Below are positions 17,082-26,828 of a stretch of 43,595 nt of DNA, in pieces. This stretch comes from Dendronalium phyllosphericum CENA369 (GTDB taxonomy: Bacteria; Cyanobacteriota; Cyanobacteriia; Cyanobacteriales; Nostocaceae), in contig NZ_JAECZA010000237.1 of assembly GCF_016056275.1 (NCBI RefSeq), positions 1-43,595 of the forward strand, in the 5' to 3' direction. Every line of letters begins with the position of its first letter. Position 1 is the first letter of the stretch. The position numbers and the translations under genes are program-made. The notes under the pieces were generated by a model that saw nothing but the letters and a program-made list of their open reading frames with translations, did not search any database and was not told the DNA's origin.

Positions 17082-17579
17082 TTATTCCAATAAATTATCA
17101 GTTGCAGGTTCGTCTGGATAAAAGCGATCGCTTGAAATTTCCGCCATAGTATAAGAGCATTGCTGAGGAAAAGTTGAAAGTGGCAGGTTTGTTTCTGCTG
17201 ATGCTAAATCCTTGGCGTTTTCGTAAGCTTCTTGAAGTGCTGCTTCTAGGTAAGGCTGCAAACTAGGATTTTCATTCAGTAGGTTGAGAATTTCTCGACG
17301 TTGGATGCGAATTGTTGCAATCCAACTACGACTGCGTTTTGTCGGTTGATATTCCCATTTCAACAAATGCCCAATTAATATACTGAGGCGGTTTCTCAAC
17401 TCTTGGCGTTCTTTTCTGCCCAAAGATTCTATTTCCTCAATTAAATTGGACAAGTCGAGTTGATGCCATTGTTGATGACGCAAGAGGTTAGCTTGTTGTT
17501 GAGTCCAAGCGTAAAAATCAGTTTCATAGAGATTTTGTGTCAGGTTTGCCGCTGTTTGTCCGGTTTGTGGTGTCTGCAT
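17082..17579 (-). CDS. DUF29 family protein
   Basis: 165 aa from the ATG at 17579; the frame extends to a TTG at 17606. The DUF29 signature is clear: LYETDFYAWTQQQANLLR, then LIEEIESLGRKERQEL and LLKWEYQPTKRSRSW. The family is abundant in cyanobacteria, mostly helical, and has no established function. It is the immediate downstream neighbour of an adjacent HIP1-rich spacer and shows no operon partner. Confidence 0.88.
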   Translation of the reverse strand: MQTPQTGQTAANLTQNLYETDFYAWTQQQANLLRHQQWHQLDLSNLIEEIESLGRKERQELRNRLSILIGHLLKWEYQPTKRSRSWIATIRIQRREILNLLNENPSLQPYLEAALQEAYENAKDLASAETNLPLSTFPQQCSYTMAEISSDRFYPDEPATDNLLE

Positions 17580-17676
17580 GGTCAAAACCTGCTGAAGTTT
17601 CTCCAATTTTAATTGGAATTGCCCAGCGATCGCTTTGCATGGGTAAAGAATAGCGATCGCTTCTGTACTTAATACA

Positions 17677-19295
<1,619 letters not shown>

Positions 19296-20579
19296 ATGAA
19301 CCCTGCCCTAACGAAAATTGCTGCTCAAATGTCCAACCTAACTGGTGTGCGAGCAATTATGAAGGACATTATCGAAACATTGCAATCTAATAAGGGGCAG
19401 GAATTAATTAATTTAAGTGCGGGTAACCCTTTGATTTTGTCAGAAGTAGAGCAGTTATGGCGGGATTGTACGGCAGATTTGCTAGCTAGTTCAGAATATG
19501 GTGAGGTAGTTTGTCGTTACGGGTCGAGTCAGGGTTATGCACCATTTATTGAAGCGATCGCCAACGACTTTAACAAACGCTATGGCTTAAAATTAACTGA
19601 GCGTAACATCCTGATCACTCCTGGCAGTCAAACCCTTTATTTTTACGCTGCCAATTGTTTTGGCGGCTATACCAGTAGCGGCCAACTCAAGCAAATTGTG
19701 TTGCCTCTCAGTCCAGACTACACTGGTTATGGCGGTGTATGTTTGGTTCCAGAAGCTTTAATTGCCTACAAACCATCTCTGGATATTGATGCATCTGCCC
19801 ATAGATTTAAATATCGTCCCGACTTCAGTCAACTATCAATTACAGATGATACTGGCTGCGTCATCTTCTCTCGTCCCTGTAACCCTACAGGCAATGTCCT
19901 CACTGATGATGAGGTGAAAAAAATTGCTGACCTAGCCGCGCCTTACGATGTGCCAGTTTTGATTGATTCAGCTTATGCGCCTCCCTTCCCCGCTTTAAAT
20001 TTCACTGACATGTCACTCATATTTGGGGAAAACATTCTCCATTGTACGAGCTTGTCTAAAGCAGGATTACCAGGCGAACGAATTGGTATTGCTATTGGCA
20101 ATGAAAAGCTGATTCAAGTTTTAGAGTCGTTCCAGACAAATGCCAATCTGCATTCCTCACGCTATGGGCAAGCGATCGCGGCTCGTGCTATAAATTCTGG
20201 GGCACTTGTGCAAATTGCCGAACAAGTGATTCGTCCCTTTTACCAGAATAAATTCGCCGTTCTGGAAAATACCTTAAATGAGGCAATGCCCAATAACTTA
20301 CCTTGGTTCCTCCATCGTGGTGAAGGCGCAATTTTTGCTTGGTTATGGCTACAGGATCTACCAATCACTGACTGGGAGTTGTACCAGGAACTCAAGCAAG
20401 TGGGTGTAATTGTTGTCCCTGGCAGTACCTTTTTCCCCGGTTTGCAGGAAGAGTGGCAACACAAGCATCAATGTGTACGCATTAGCCTCACCGGCAGCGA
20501 TGAGGAAATCGTCACTGGTATGCAACGTTTGGCAAAAGTGGCCGAACAAGTTTATCAGCGTGCGGCAGTGAGTGCGTAG
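19296..20579 (+). CDS. avtA: Valine-pyruvate aminotransferase AvtA-type
   Basis: 427 aa fold-type I PLP enzyme closely following the E. coli AvtA pattern: LSAGNPLILSEVEQLW, ITPGSQTLYFY, LPLSPDYTGYGG, FSRPCNPTGNVLTDDE, IDSAYAPPFP and SLSKAGLPGERIGI with the PLP lysine at K255. The C-terminus has EGAIFAWLWLQDLPIT, also AvtA-like. It exchanges amino groups between valine (or alanine) and 2-oxoacids. I take the ATG at 19296; the frame opens earlier at a TTG (19284). Followed by a spacer of tandem heptamers before rimM. Confidence 0.9.
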   Translation: MNPALTKIAAQMSNLTGVRAIMKDIIETLQSNKGQELINLSAGNPLILSEVEQLWRDCTADLLASSEYGEVVCRYGSSQGYAPFIEAIANDFNKRYGLKLTERNILITPGSQTLYFYAANCFGGYTSSGQLKQIVLPLSPDYTGYGGVCLVPEALIAYKPSLDIDASAHRFKYRPDFSQLSITDDTGCVIFSRPCNPTGNVLTDDEVKKIADLAAPYDVPVLIDSAYAPPFPALNFTDMSLIFGENILHCTSLSKAGLPGERIGIAIGNEKLIQVLESFQTNANLHSSRYGQAIAARAINSGALVQIAEQVIRPFYQNKFAVLENTLNEAMPNNLPWFLHRGEGAIFAWLWLQDLPITDWELYQELKQVGVIVVPGSTFFPGLQEEWQHKHQCVRISLTGSDEEIVTGMQRLAKVAEQVYQRAAVSA

Positions 20580-20581
20580 GA

Positions 20582-20609
20582 AGTGCTGAGTGCTGAGTGC
20601 TGAGTGCTG
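20582..20609. repeat. Heptamer tandem repeat AGTGCTG, four units
   Basis: Four exact copies of AGTGCTG directly after the avtA stop. This is the short tandemly repeated type common in Nostoc spacers. A related AGTGCTGAGTT occurs near 37462. Confidence 0.9.
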
Positions 20610-20678
20610 AGTTGGGAATGGGGAAGGCAGGGACAAGGAGACAAACAATAATTCCTGGCTTCTGACAACTGACTCTTG

Positions 20679-20749
20679 TACAGACGCGATTAATCGCGTC
20701 TCTACTACTAACCACTGTACAGACAAGAATTAATCGCATCTCTACTACT
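20679..20749. repeat. GACGCGATTAATCGCGTC palindromic repeat, two copies
   Basis: The perfect 18-base palindrome GACGCGATTAATCGCGTC at 20683-20700 is flanked by TGTACA- and TCTACTAC-type ends. A degenerate second copy (GACAAGAATTAATCGCATC) follows at 20722-20740. The family recurs at 30155, 31781, 33202, 33231 and 37410. Confidence 0.9.
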
Positions 20750-20768
20750 GACCACTGACAACTAACCA

Positions 20769-21332
20769 ATGACAAATCCCGATGAATGGCTTGAAATAGG
20801 TAAAATTGTTGCGCCTCAAGGCTTGTCTGGGGAATTACGGGTATACCCGGAATCAGACTTTCCTGAAAGATTTGAAGTGCCGGGAAAACGTTGGTTATTG
20901 CGTCCGGGCCAGACAGAACCGCAACCTATAGAATTGTTGGCAGGACGTTACCTGGATGGCAAAAACCTGTATGTTATCAAATTAGCTGGTGTAGAAAATC
21001 GCAACCAAGCAGAAGAATTGCGCGGTTGTAAATTGATGGTATCAGAAAGCGATCGCCCCCAATTGGGTGAAGATGAATATCACATCCTAGATTTGCTTGG
21101 TTTGGAAGTCTTTATGCAAGCCTCTGGGGAACTCGTCGGTGTGGTGGTAGATGTGGTTCCCGCTGGGAACGATTTACTGGAAGTTGAGTTACACCAAGCA
21201 TTTGCTAGTAAAACAGGAAAACAAAAAACGGTTTTGATTCCTTTTGTGAAAGCGATCGCACCTGTGGTAGACTTACAAACTCGTCGGATTGAAATTACTC
21301 CACCGTCTGGGTTATTGGAAATCAACAATTAA
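20769..21332 (+). CDS. rimM: Ribosome maturation factor RimM
   Basis: 187 aa. The N-terminal RimM domain begins [30 protein letters not shown]. The PRC-barrel domain starts near residue 95 ([15 protein letters not shown]) and carries [14 protein letters not shown]. It helps assemble the 30S head by binding S19. The ATG lies at the end of an ACTGACAACTAACCAATGAC spacer repeat without a Shine-Dalgarno. The stop is only 2 bases from the stop of the convergent kinase gene, with no terminator between them. Confidence 0.94.
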   Translation: MTNPDEWLEIGKIVAPQGLSGELRVYPESDFPERFEVPGKRWLLRPGQTEPQPIELLAGRYLDGKNLYVIKLAGVENRNQAEELRGCKLMVSESDRPQLGEDEYHILDLLGLEVFMQASGELVGVVVDVVPAGNDLLEVELHQAFASKTGKQKTVLIPFVKAIAPVVDLQTRRIEITPPSGLLEINN

Positions 21333-21334
21333 AT

Positions 21335-22354
21335 TTAGAGATTACAACTTTGACATTGGCTTTGCTCTAACTGCTGCGCTACACCACCCTGCTGCGAAAG
21401 TATCAAAGTTGTTGCTGCCACTGCAAACATCCCAATCATAGCTAGTACGAACATGGTAGTTTGCTTTCTAAATTTTATTGCAGTCATTAAAATTTCTATC
21501 GCTGTGGCATTACCCGTAACCTCGATAGGCTTAACTGCTTCTAAAGCTATGGCTGCATTGGCATAGCGATATTTCCAGTGAGGTTGCACCATTGTCATCA
21601 ACCATGACTTAAAACGTGGATTAATTTGCGGAACTAATTTCTGGAAATTAAAGCGATAGTTATCATCCACTAATTTGCGAATATCAACAGAACGAGTGTC
21701 AGCGAGCAAGCAAATCACTGTTGCCCCTAAACTATATAAGTCTGAAGCTTCGCTAAGAGAATGCCCCAACTGTTCTTCTGGTGGCATGAAACCTGGTGTG
21801 CCTGCTACCAAGCTACTAAAAGCCATTTTCACACCTTTTATCTGAGCCAAACCAAAATCAACTAAATAAGCATTGAGTTGCTCGTCAACCAAAATATTTT
21901 CTGGTTTAATATCGCAATGGATAATTGGCTCAACTTGCTGTTGGAGATAAACCAAAATTTCCAAGATTGACAGAGCTATTTGCTTGATTTCTTGGGGATT
22001 AAAATTGCATTGTGATGCTAAGGAAGGAGCGTTTTTATACTCCTGCACTAGATAAAAACTTGTTGGCGCTTCAAAAGAACCTACATAGCGAGGAATGCGC
22101 GGATGATTCAGTCGTTGCAAGATTTCTATTTCGCGTTCGTGGGCTTTTAAACCTAACCAGTCAATATTTGCGTCTGCAAAACTGAACTCTTTAATCGCTA
22201 CCTGTTGAGTGGAGTTGCAGACATTAGCTAGGTAAGTAACACGTCCTCCTTCCTGGTTGCGTCCGAGTTCTCGAATAACTTCATAGCCTTGCTCAGAAAA
22301 ATCTGGATGCTCATTTAAGGGAATTGCCCCTTTCTTACGCAGATCAAGCTCCAT
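21335..22354 (-). CDS. Membrane-anchored Ser/Thr protein kinase
   Basis: 339 aa from the ATG at 22354 (upstream GTG codons at 22360 and 22363 are less likely). Kinase domain about residues 18-270: a modified glycine loop (ELGRNQEGGRVTYLA), the ATP lysine in QVAIKEF, the catalytic loop IIHCDIKPENILV (HCD in place of the usual HRD), DFGLAQ and TPGFMPPEE. One membrane helix near the C-terminus (TTMFVLAMIGMFAVAATTLIL) is followed by a short tail with two cysteines. The tail would be periplasmic and could sense something, though it is very short. The substrate is unknown. Confidence 0.9.
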   Translation of the reverse strand: MELDLRKKGAIPLNEHPDFSEQGYEVIRELGRNQEGGRVTYLANVCNSTQQVAIKEFSFADANIDWLGLKAHEREIEILQRLNHPRIPRYVGSFEAPTSFYLVQEYKNAPSLASQCNFNPQEIKQIALSILEILVYLQQQVEPIIHCDIKPENILVDEQLNAYLVDFGLAQIKGVKMAFSSLVAGTPGFMPPEEQLGHSLSEASDLYSLGATVICLLADTRSVDIRKLVDDNYRFNFQKLVPQINPRFKSWLMTMVQPHWKYRYANAAIALEAVKPIEVTGNATAIEILMTAIKFRKQTTMFVLAMIGMFAVAATTLILSQQGGVAQQLEQSQCQSCNL

Positions 22355-22776
22355 ACACACCACCTGAGTTTGATTTTGTCAAGGTGCAATAAAAAAATTC
22401 AGAGGTAATTACCCAGATTGCTAGGTATATTTCTACTCTTTTGAATCAACAAGGGTGTAAAAGAGTAATTTGCTTTTTCATTTAGCTCGTGTGACCAAGC
22501 CCTGTTGAGGCGGGGTGTGGGGTGTGGGGTGTAGGGGAAGAGATAGCCCCAACCACCCTTGGGTACAAGCCCCCAACCAATGCCATCTTCACTACACCCA
22601 ACACCCTGCCCCCAACACCCTATTCTTGACACCCTTATAAGCTGTTCCACATAAAAATTGCACATTGACCAGAGGCGGAGCTTTCCTTGCTCCGCTCGAT
22701 TAGACTGTTGACCGTTGACAGTCAACGACCACCACGAGTGGTTATGCTTTTTTAGCGTGCATTAGCTTATTCCTAG
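22355..22776. other. Spacer upstream of the kinase gene
   Basis: Dominated by dispersed repeat copy 2 (22492-22630). Right of it, GTTGACCGTTGACAGTCAAC forms a small palindrome near 22705-22725. No gene. Confidence 0.5.
22492..22630. repeat. Dispersed 140-160 base repeat, copy 2
   Basis: Matches 12845-13006: TGACCAAGCCC, GTTGAGGCGGGGTGT, GAAGAGATAGCCCCAACC, CTTCACTACACCCAACACC and TTCTTGAC. GGGGTGT is tandemly expanded here, and the middle insertion of copy 1 is missing. Confidence 0.85.
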
Positions 22777-23670
22777 TCAATGTTGACCTAGCCAATCGAT
22801 AATCTGGGCGTTAACAACGTCTGGAACTTCATCGTGGGGACAATGACCAGCGTTAGGAATGGGAACAATTTGGATGTCTTTACCATTCTTATTTGCCTGC
22901 TCGTAAATCTTAGCCCCCGCTATTGGTGTCCAGGGATCGGCAGCACCCCAAATGATTAACAATGGACGTTCGATTTTGGGTAATAGTTCCGCTGGTGTAG
23001 GGCCAGGGGGTGCTGTCAAGATAGATGCAAAGACTTGCTGCGCTCCCGGATCGCAAGCGGGAGTGTAAAGTAAATCGACTAATTCGTCAGTTACAGCGGC
23101 GCGATCGCAATAAACTTGGTAGAGAGTCCGGCGAATTTGGGCTTTTTGGCGGATGCGGTTAAACACTAATTTGCCTGTAATTGGCGATCGCACTACTCTG
23201 TTAAAAGCTGCCATGACAATACGTAGAGGCGGGTTTAGCTCGTGGGGACGATGACTCAACCCACCAGCCGAATTAATTAAAACACCACCAGCAGCAATTT
23301 CCGGATGTTCCGCCAGTACTATTAAGCTTAACAATGCGCCGATGGAATTGCCAATCAACACCGCAGGTTCTTGGATGTGTGTTGCCCAAAAATCTTTCAG
23401 CAGTTCCACCCATACTTCGACACTGTAATTAATTGGCGCTTTCTCAGAACCACCAAAGCCCAAAAGATCCAAAGCAAAAACTTTGTAGCCAGCATTTGCT
23501 AAAACCGGAATATTTTTTCGCCAATGTCCGATAGAAGCACCAAAACCGTGAACTAGTAACAAAGGTCGTCCTGTACCCATGACGGTATACTGAATTTTGT
23601 AACCCTGCCAAGTCCACACAAATTTTTCAAAAGTAGCTATAGTTGCTTGCTGCTGTGTAGTTCCAGTCAT
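22777..23670 (-). CDS. Alpha/beta-fold hydrolase
   Basis: 297 aa. The oxyanion motif is LLLVHGFGASIGHW, the nucleophile elbow is IGNSIGA (Ser), the acid is in WGAADPWTP and the catalytic His in PNAGHCPHDE. The architecture and the GFGASIGHWRKNIP stretch resemble the cyanobacterial/plastid group that includes pheophytinase-like proteins, but substrate cannot be read from the sequence. No signal peptide, so cytoplasmic. It stands alone, with a non-coding spacer on each side. Confidence 0.88.
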   Translation of the reverse strand: MTGTTQQQATIATFEKFVWTWQGYKIQYTVMGTGRPLLLVHGFGASIGHWRKNIPVLANAGYKVFALDLLGFGGSEKAPINYSVEVWVELLKDFWATHIQEPAVLIGNSIGALLSLIVLAEHPEIAAGGVLINSAGGLSHRPHELNPPLRIVMAAFNRVVRSPITGKLVFNRIRQKAQIRRTLYQVYCDRAAVTDELVDLLYTPACDPGAQQVFASILTAPPGPTPAELLPKIERPLLIIWGAADPWTPIAGAKIYEQANKNGKDIQIVPIPNAGHCPHDEVPDVVNAQIIDWLGQH

Positions 23671-23877
23671 TATTAAGATTCATAAAGTCTTGTTTTATAT
23701 AGTAATATCCTCTGACCTCAAACAATTGAGAGATTTTGGTATTAAACTAAAGCGCATTTAATTTTCAGAAATACTTCTAGTGGTTATTGACAGTCAACTT
23801 TGGTCAATGTGCGCTTTAAAAGCGTAAAAGCTTCCTTGTGAATTTGATTCTTGAATTCTGCCGTATTTAGCAATTTC

Positions 23878-23919
23878 AAAAAAAAATAGACCTTTTGCTG
23901 AAATTGGCAATAGGTCTAT
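23878..23919 (-). terminator. Terminator of the ferredoxin-like gene
   Basis: On the minus strand ATAGACC (23913-23919 reversed) pairs with GGTCTAT (23886-23892 reversed), with additional TTGC/GCAA pairs inside, and runs into nine T (plus-strand A-run 23878-23886). It sits about 37 bases after the stop at 23956. Confidence 0.8.
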
Positions 23920-23955
23920 AAAGTAGAGTTATCGGAAGAATAAAAATATTTATTA

Positions 23956-24648
23956 TTAAAATTTCTCATTAATTGAGATTCGGCTAGCAGCGTCAGCTAA
24001 CCTCGGTATAGATATTTCTACTTGAATAGGATTTTCTGGAAGTTGCTCCAAACCTTTGTCAGCAAAATGCTTGTCCATAATTTCGGGCACTTGTGCAGCG
24101 CCAATACGGCTGTAGCGGGTTTTATCTGGCATAACTATATTAGGGCCAGCTTTGCAGTTTTTCATGCAACCAATACCTTTGATAGTAACTTGGTCTTCTA
24201 AACCGCGATCGCTTAAACTAGCCTCCAAAGCCTGACAAACTGCTTTACCACCGCGTTTCATACAATCAGACTTTTGACATACCAAAATCGTCGCTTTAGT
24301 TTTGGCTGGTTTTGCTTTAACGTTATCAACTGCTGGCGGTTCCAGGACGGGGGTAGTTGTCGCAACTCTTTCCATTTCGCTACGCGCTGCCATCACACGT
24401 TCGGCTTTGAATGTGACTTCGCCCTTTTTCAAGTCATGCTTTTTTTGACCAACAACTTGTAACCAAGTACCTGGTGGCAACTTCCAATCAAAATTAGCTC
24501 TTAAATGTTTAGCGAGTTTAACGTAGCATTCACCTTCAGAAGTTCCTAATAAAAGCCCTTTAAGCTTATAACCATCTTTAATAACAAAATCAATAAATCT
24601 GCCTTCAAGGCAAAACTCTGAGATTTCCGTACTGTAGTATGCACTCAT
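23956..24648 (-). CDS. (2Fe-2S) thioredoxin-like ferredoxin domain protein
   Basis: 230 aa. Residues 1-90 form a DUF-like N-terminal domain (LEGRFIDFVIKDGYKLKGLLLG) conserved in cyanobacteria. A Pro/Lys linker follows, and then a thioredoxin-fold 2Fe-2S domain with ligands in CQKSDCMKRGGKAVC and GCMKNCKAGPN. Such domains occur in NuoE-type and HoxE-type subunits and in stand-alone redox proteins. Which cysteine of the first group is not a ligand cannot be settled by eye. Redox partner unknown. Terminated by a clear hairpin just downstream. Confidence 0.85.
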   Translation of the reverse strand: MSAYYSTEISEFCLEGRFIDFVIKDGYKLKGLLLGTSEGECYVKLAKHLRANFDWKLPPGTWLQVVGQKKHDLKKGEVTFKAERVMAARSEMERVATTTPVLEPPAVDNVKAKPAKTKATILVCQKSDCMKRGGKAVCQALEASLSDRGLEDQVTIKGIGCMKNCKAGPNIVMPDKTRYSRIGAAQVPEIMDKHFADKGLEQLPENPIQVEISIPRLADAASRISINEKF

Positions 24649-24717
24649 ATTGTTTAACCCCTTTTTAACTAAGGTAAGTCCAAGACACGAACTAAAGATG
24701 CGCCAAACAACTGCCTA

Positions 24718-24990
24718 TCAAAACAATTCGTCACGACGAAGCCAACTGTGTTCGAGACTCCAAATTAGGTCTTGACGCGAGGCAGTAAATCGTCGCATTA
24801 CGTACCAAAGTTGAGCTGCTGCTGTAGGATTGCCAATTTCAACTTTTAATGGCTGGTTAGTCTCACACCAACAGGGAATGTCTAACTCCTGTAAGCGCTG
24901 ATAGACTTGCCAACGGTCTGCCCAATTCACCTCGACAACGTGCTTATTTTCTACTTCTGAACTAAACGATTTCAAGAAACTAGCCCTCAA
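24718..24990 (-). CDS. Conserved cyanobacterial small protein Asr1131-like
   Basis: 90 aa. The reading frame opens with TTG at 24990 (TTG-AGG-GCT) and no ATG lies near the start, so the TTG is likely genuine. It has a basic, Trp-rich C-terminal half (QLWYVMRRFTASRQDLIWSL) and no membrane helix. I recall similar short proteins from other Nostocales, but no function. It is followed 69 bases later by the ferredoxin-like gene on the same strand, so the two may be co-transcribed. Confidence 0.65.
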   Translation of the reverse strand: MRASFLKSFSSEVENKHVVEVNWADRWQVYQRLQELDIPCWCETNQPLKVEIGNPTAAAQLWYVMRRFTASRQDLIWSLEHSWLRRDELF

Positions 24991-25671
24991 AGTGCGATTA
25001 ACTTGCAGTTATTAACTTGCTTTTACTCCCTGATGTTTGGCCTGATTAGGAGTGCAGCTTCTTTTATCCAAGATAACCTAAGTGCAAACAATTCTCAATT
25101 AGTTTACCAAAGAATGTGAAAACTTTGCAATAATTTCCTGTTGTTAAATAGATAAGACAGATAAGAGGACAAAGGGATAAGAGAGTAGGCTTCACCTGCG
25201 AAAAGGGTAAGCAGCAATGAAATTGGGAAAGCAGTGTAATTAAACAAAGTTCTCTCCTTTCCCGGCAAAATGTAATTATTTATACTGTTTCTTAAATTGC
25301 ACTTAATTTTTATTAAACAAACAGCCGAGAACGCCAAAAAAAGAGGGGTAATTTATTGAGTGCAAGTTGGCAGTGAATTTAGTATTAACTCCCCAAACGG
25401 TTTTCTTTGTCCCTTCCTCTTTTCCCTACGAAGGAAACTTGGCGAACTACATAGATTTACTCGCTTTTTAAGAAAAAATTTTCACAACTAGTGTTAGCCA
25501 TACATTCAGATTTGGCTGCGAGGTCATCCTACTCAAGAGCAAATTTTGCACTTTTAGCAACAAAAAATTCAAGATTTTATGATATTATTTAGGCTTGCTT
25601 TTATTTTTTAAATGTTAATATATAGAGACTAAGCAGTTAAAAACTATAACTGCTAAGAAGCGAGGAGAACA
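24991..25671. other. Spacer upstream of dps
   Basis: 681 bases. It contains GATAAGACAGATAAGAGGAC-type purine tracts near 25150 and an AT-rich GTA-N8-TAC match at 25272-25285 that lacks a properly spaced -10. I see no gene. The last 100 bases before dps, AT-rich with TATATAGAG, probably hold its promoter. Confidence 0.45.
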
Positions 25672-26226
25672 ATGTCAGAAATACAAACTGTATTACGAAA
25701 TTTTGGTCATGTTTATGACAATCCAGTATTACTGGATCGTAGCGTCACAGCTCCAGTTACCGAAGGATTGAATGTTTTATTAGCTAGTTTCCAAGCACTT
25801 TATTTACAATACCAAAAGCATCATTTTGTAGTTGAAGGCTCAGAATTTTATCAACTACATCAGTTTTTTAATGAAAGTTACGAAGAAGTGCAGGAACACG
25901 CTCATGAAATTGGAGAACGCTTAGATGGACTGGGCGGTGTTCCAGCAGCCACTTTTAGCAAATTAGCAGAGTTAACTTGCTTTGGGCAAGAAGCTGATGA
26001 CGTATTTTCTTGTCGCCAGATGATCGAAAACGATCTAGGCGCAGAACAAGCCATCATCAACGTTCTTCGCCGTCAAGCCTCTCAGGCAGAGAGTTTGGGC
26101 GACCGAGCTACACGCTATCTGTTGGAACAAATTTTGTTAAAAACTGAGGAACGGGCTTTCCATTTGTCTCATTTCCTCGCCAAAGACAGTTTAACCTTGG
26201 CGTTTGTCCAACCCGCTCAAAACTAG
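25672..26226 (+). CDS. dps: Dps-type ferritin with His-type ferroxidase site
   Basis: 184 aa, a four-helix dodecameric iron-storage protein that oxidises Fe(II) with peroxide. Ferroxidase features are HHFVVEG (H50/H51 region), LHQFF (H63) and ERLDGLGG. At the usual aspartate position the sequence reads [10 protein letters not shown], with His78. This replacement defines the His-type cyanobacterial Dps class, seen in DpsA of Thermosynechococcus and Dps4 of Nostoc punctiforme, which binds zinc or other metals at the site. Shine-Dalgarno GAGGAG lies just upstream of the ATG. Single gene with its own terminator. Confidence 0.92.
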   Translation: MSEIQTVLRNFGHVYDNPVLLDRSVTAPVTEGLNVLLASFQALYLQYQKHHFVVEGSEFYQLHQFFNESYEEVQEHAHEIGERLDGLGGVPAATFSKLAELTCFGQEADDVFSCRQMIENDLGAEQAIINVLRRQASQAESLGDRATRYLLEQILLKTEERAFHLSHFLAKDSLTLAFVQPAQN

Positions 26227-26298
26227 TACAGTCATAATCTAGATTGCTCTATTCTAGACTGAAAATTTGACAGCATTAGGTCTTAAAAAAATATAAAG

Positions 26299-26335
26299 AA
26301 TGACAGAGAGTAGTACAAACTCTCTGTCATTTTAA
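26299..26335 (+). terminator. Terminator of dps
   Basis: AATGACAGAGAGT (26299-26311) pairs perfectly with ACTCTCTGTCATT (26319-26331) around a 7-base loop, and T-rich sequence follows. Confidence 0.88.
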
Positions 26336-26828
26336 TTTAAATATACATGATAACATAATATGTAATACAAAATACTAATGTTTATTAAAAATAATTGGCA
26401 ATTAGGTTATTAGTAAGTATTTTTATTTAAGCAATTTTGTTCGTAGTTAATAGTTGATGATGTTCAACTAAAGAAATTCACAATCATTCTAAAAATTATT
26501 TGTTTAAATGAAAAATATTGCAAAATAATCAAATATTATTTCTTGATAATTTTTTAAACTTGAACATCTAAAAAAGAAGAGACAATGAGATAATTAAACA
26601 AGGTGATGCTTAAATTGATTATTTTGTCAAGAGCCAATAGGCACAAAGCAGAAGGTAGAAGTTAAGAGTTTTCATTTTCCTACCTTACCCTTATATCCCT
26701 TGTCTCCTTTGTCCCTTGCCTGCTGCTTTCTTATCAAACTGAGAAAACTTCATAATAAACAACATAACTAGGGGAAAAGAACCTTAAAATAATCAGGATT
26801 TGTATTCTCCTACCCCATCCCAACGATT
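26336..26828. other. Spacer between dps and carB
   Basis: Very AT-rich to about 26640, then a TACCTTACCCTTATATCCC and CTTGTCTCCTTTGTCCC pyrimidine tract. No gene. A GTA-N8-TAC match at 26362-26375 has no suitably spaced -10 and is probably chance. Confidence 0.45.

Noticed and set aside
25272-25285. GTA-N8-TAC upstream of dps as an NtcA site
   Set aside because: No TA-N3-T at 20-24 bases in either direction; such matches are expected by chance in AT-rich DNA.
25104-25337. 77-codon minus-strand frame upstream of dps
   Set aside because: No ribosome site, AT-rich composition and no recognisable motif.
26362-26375. GTA-N8-TAC upstream of carB as an NtcA site
   Set aside because: No suitably spaced -10 and more than 450 bases from the start codon.
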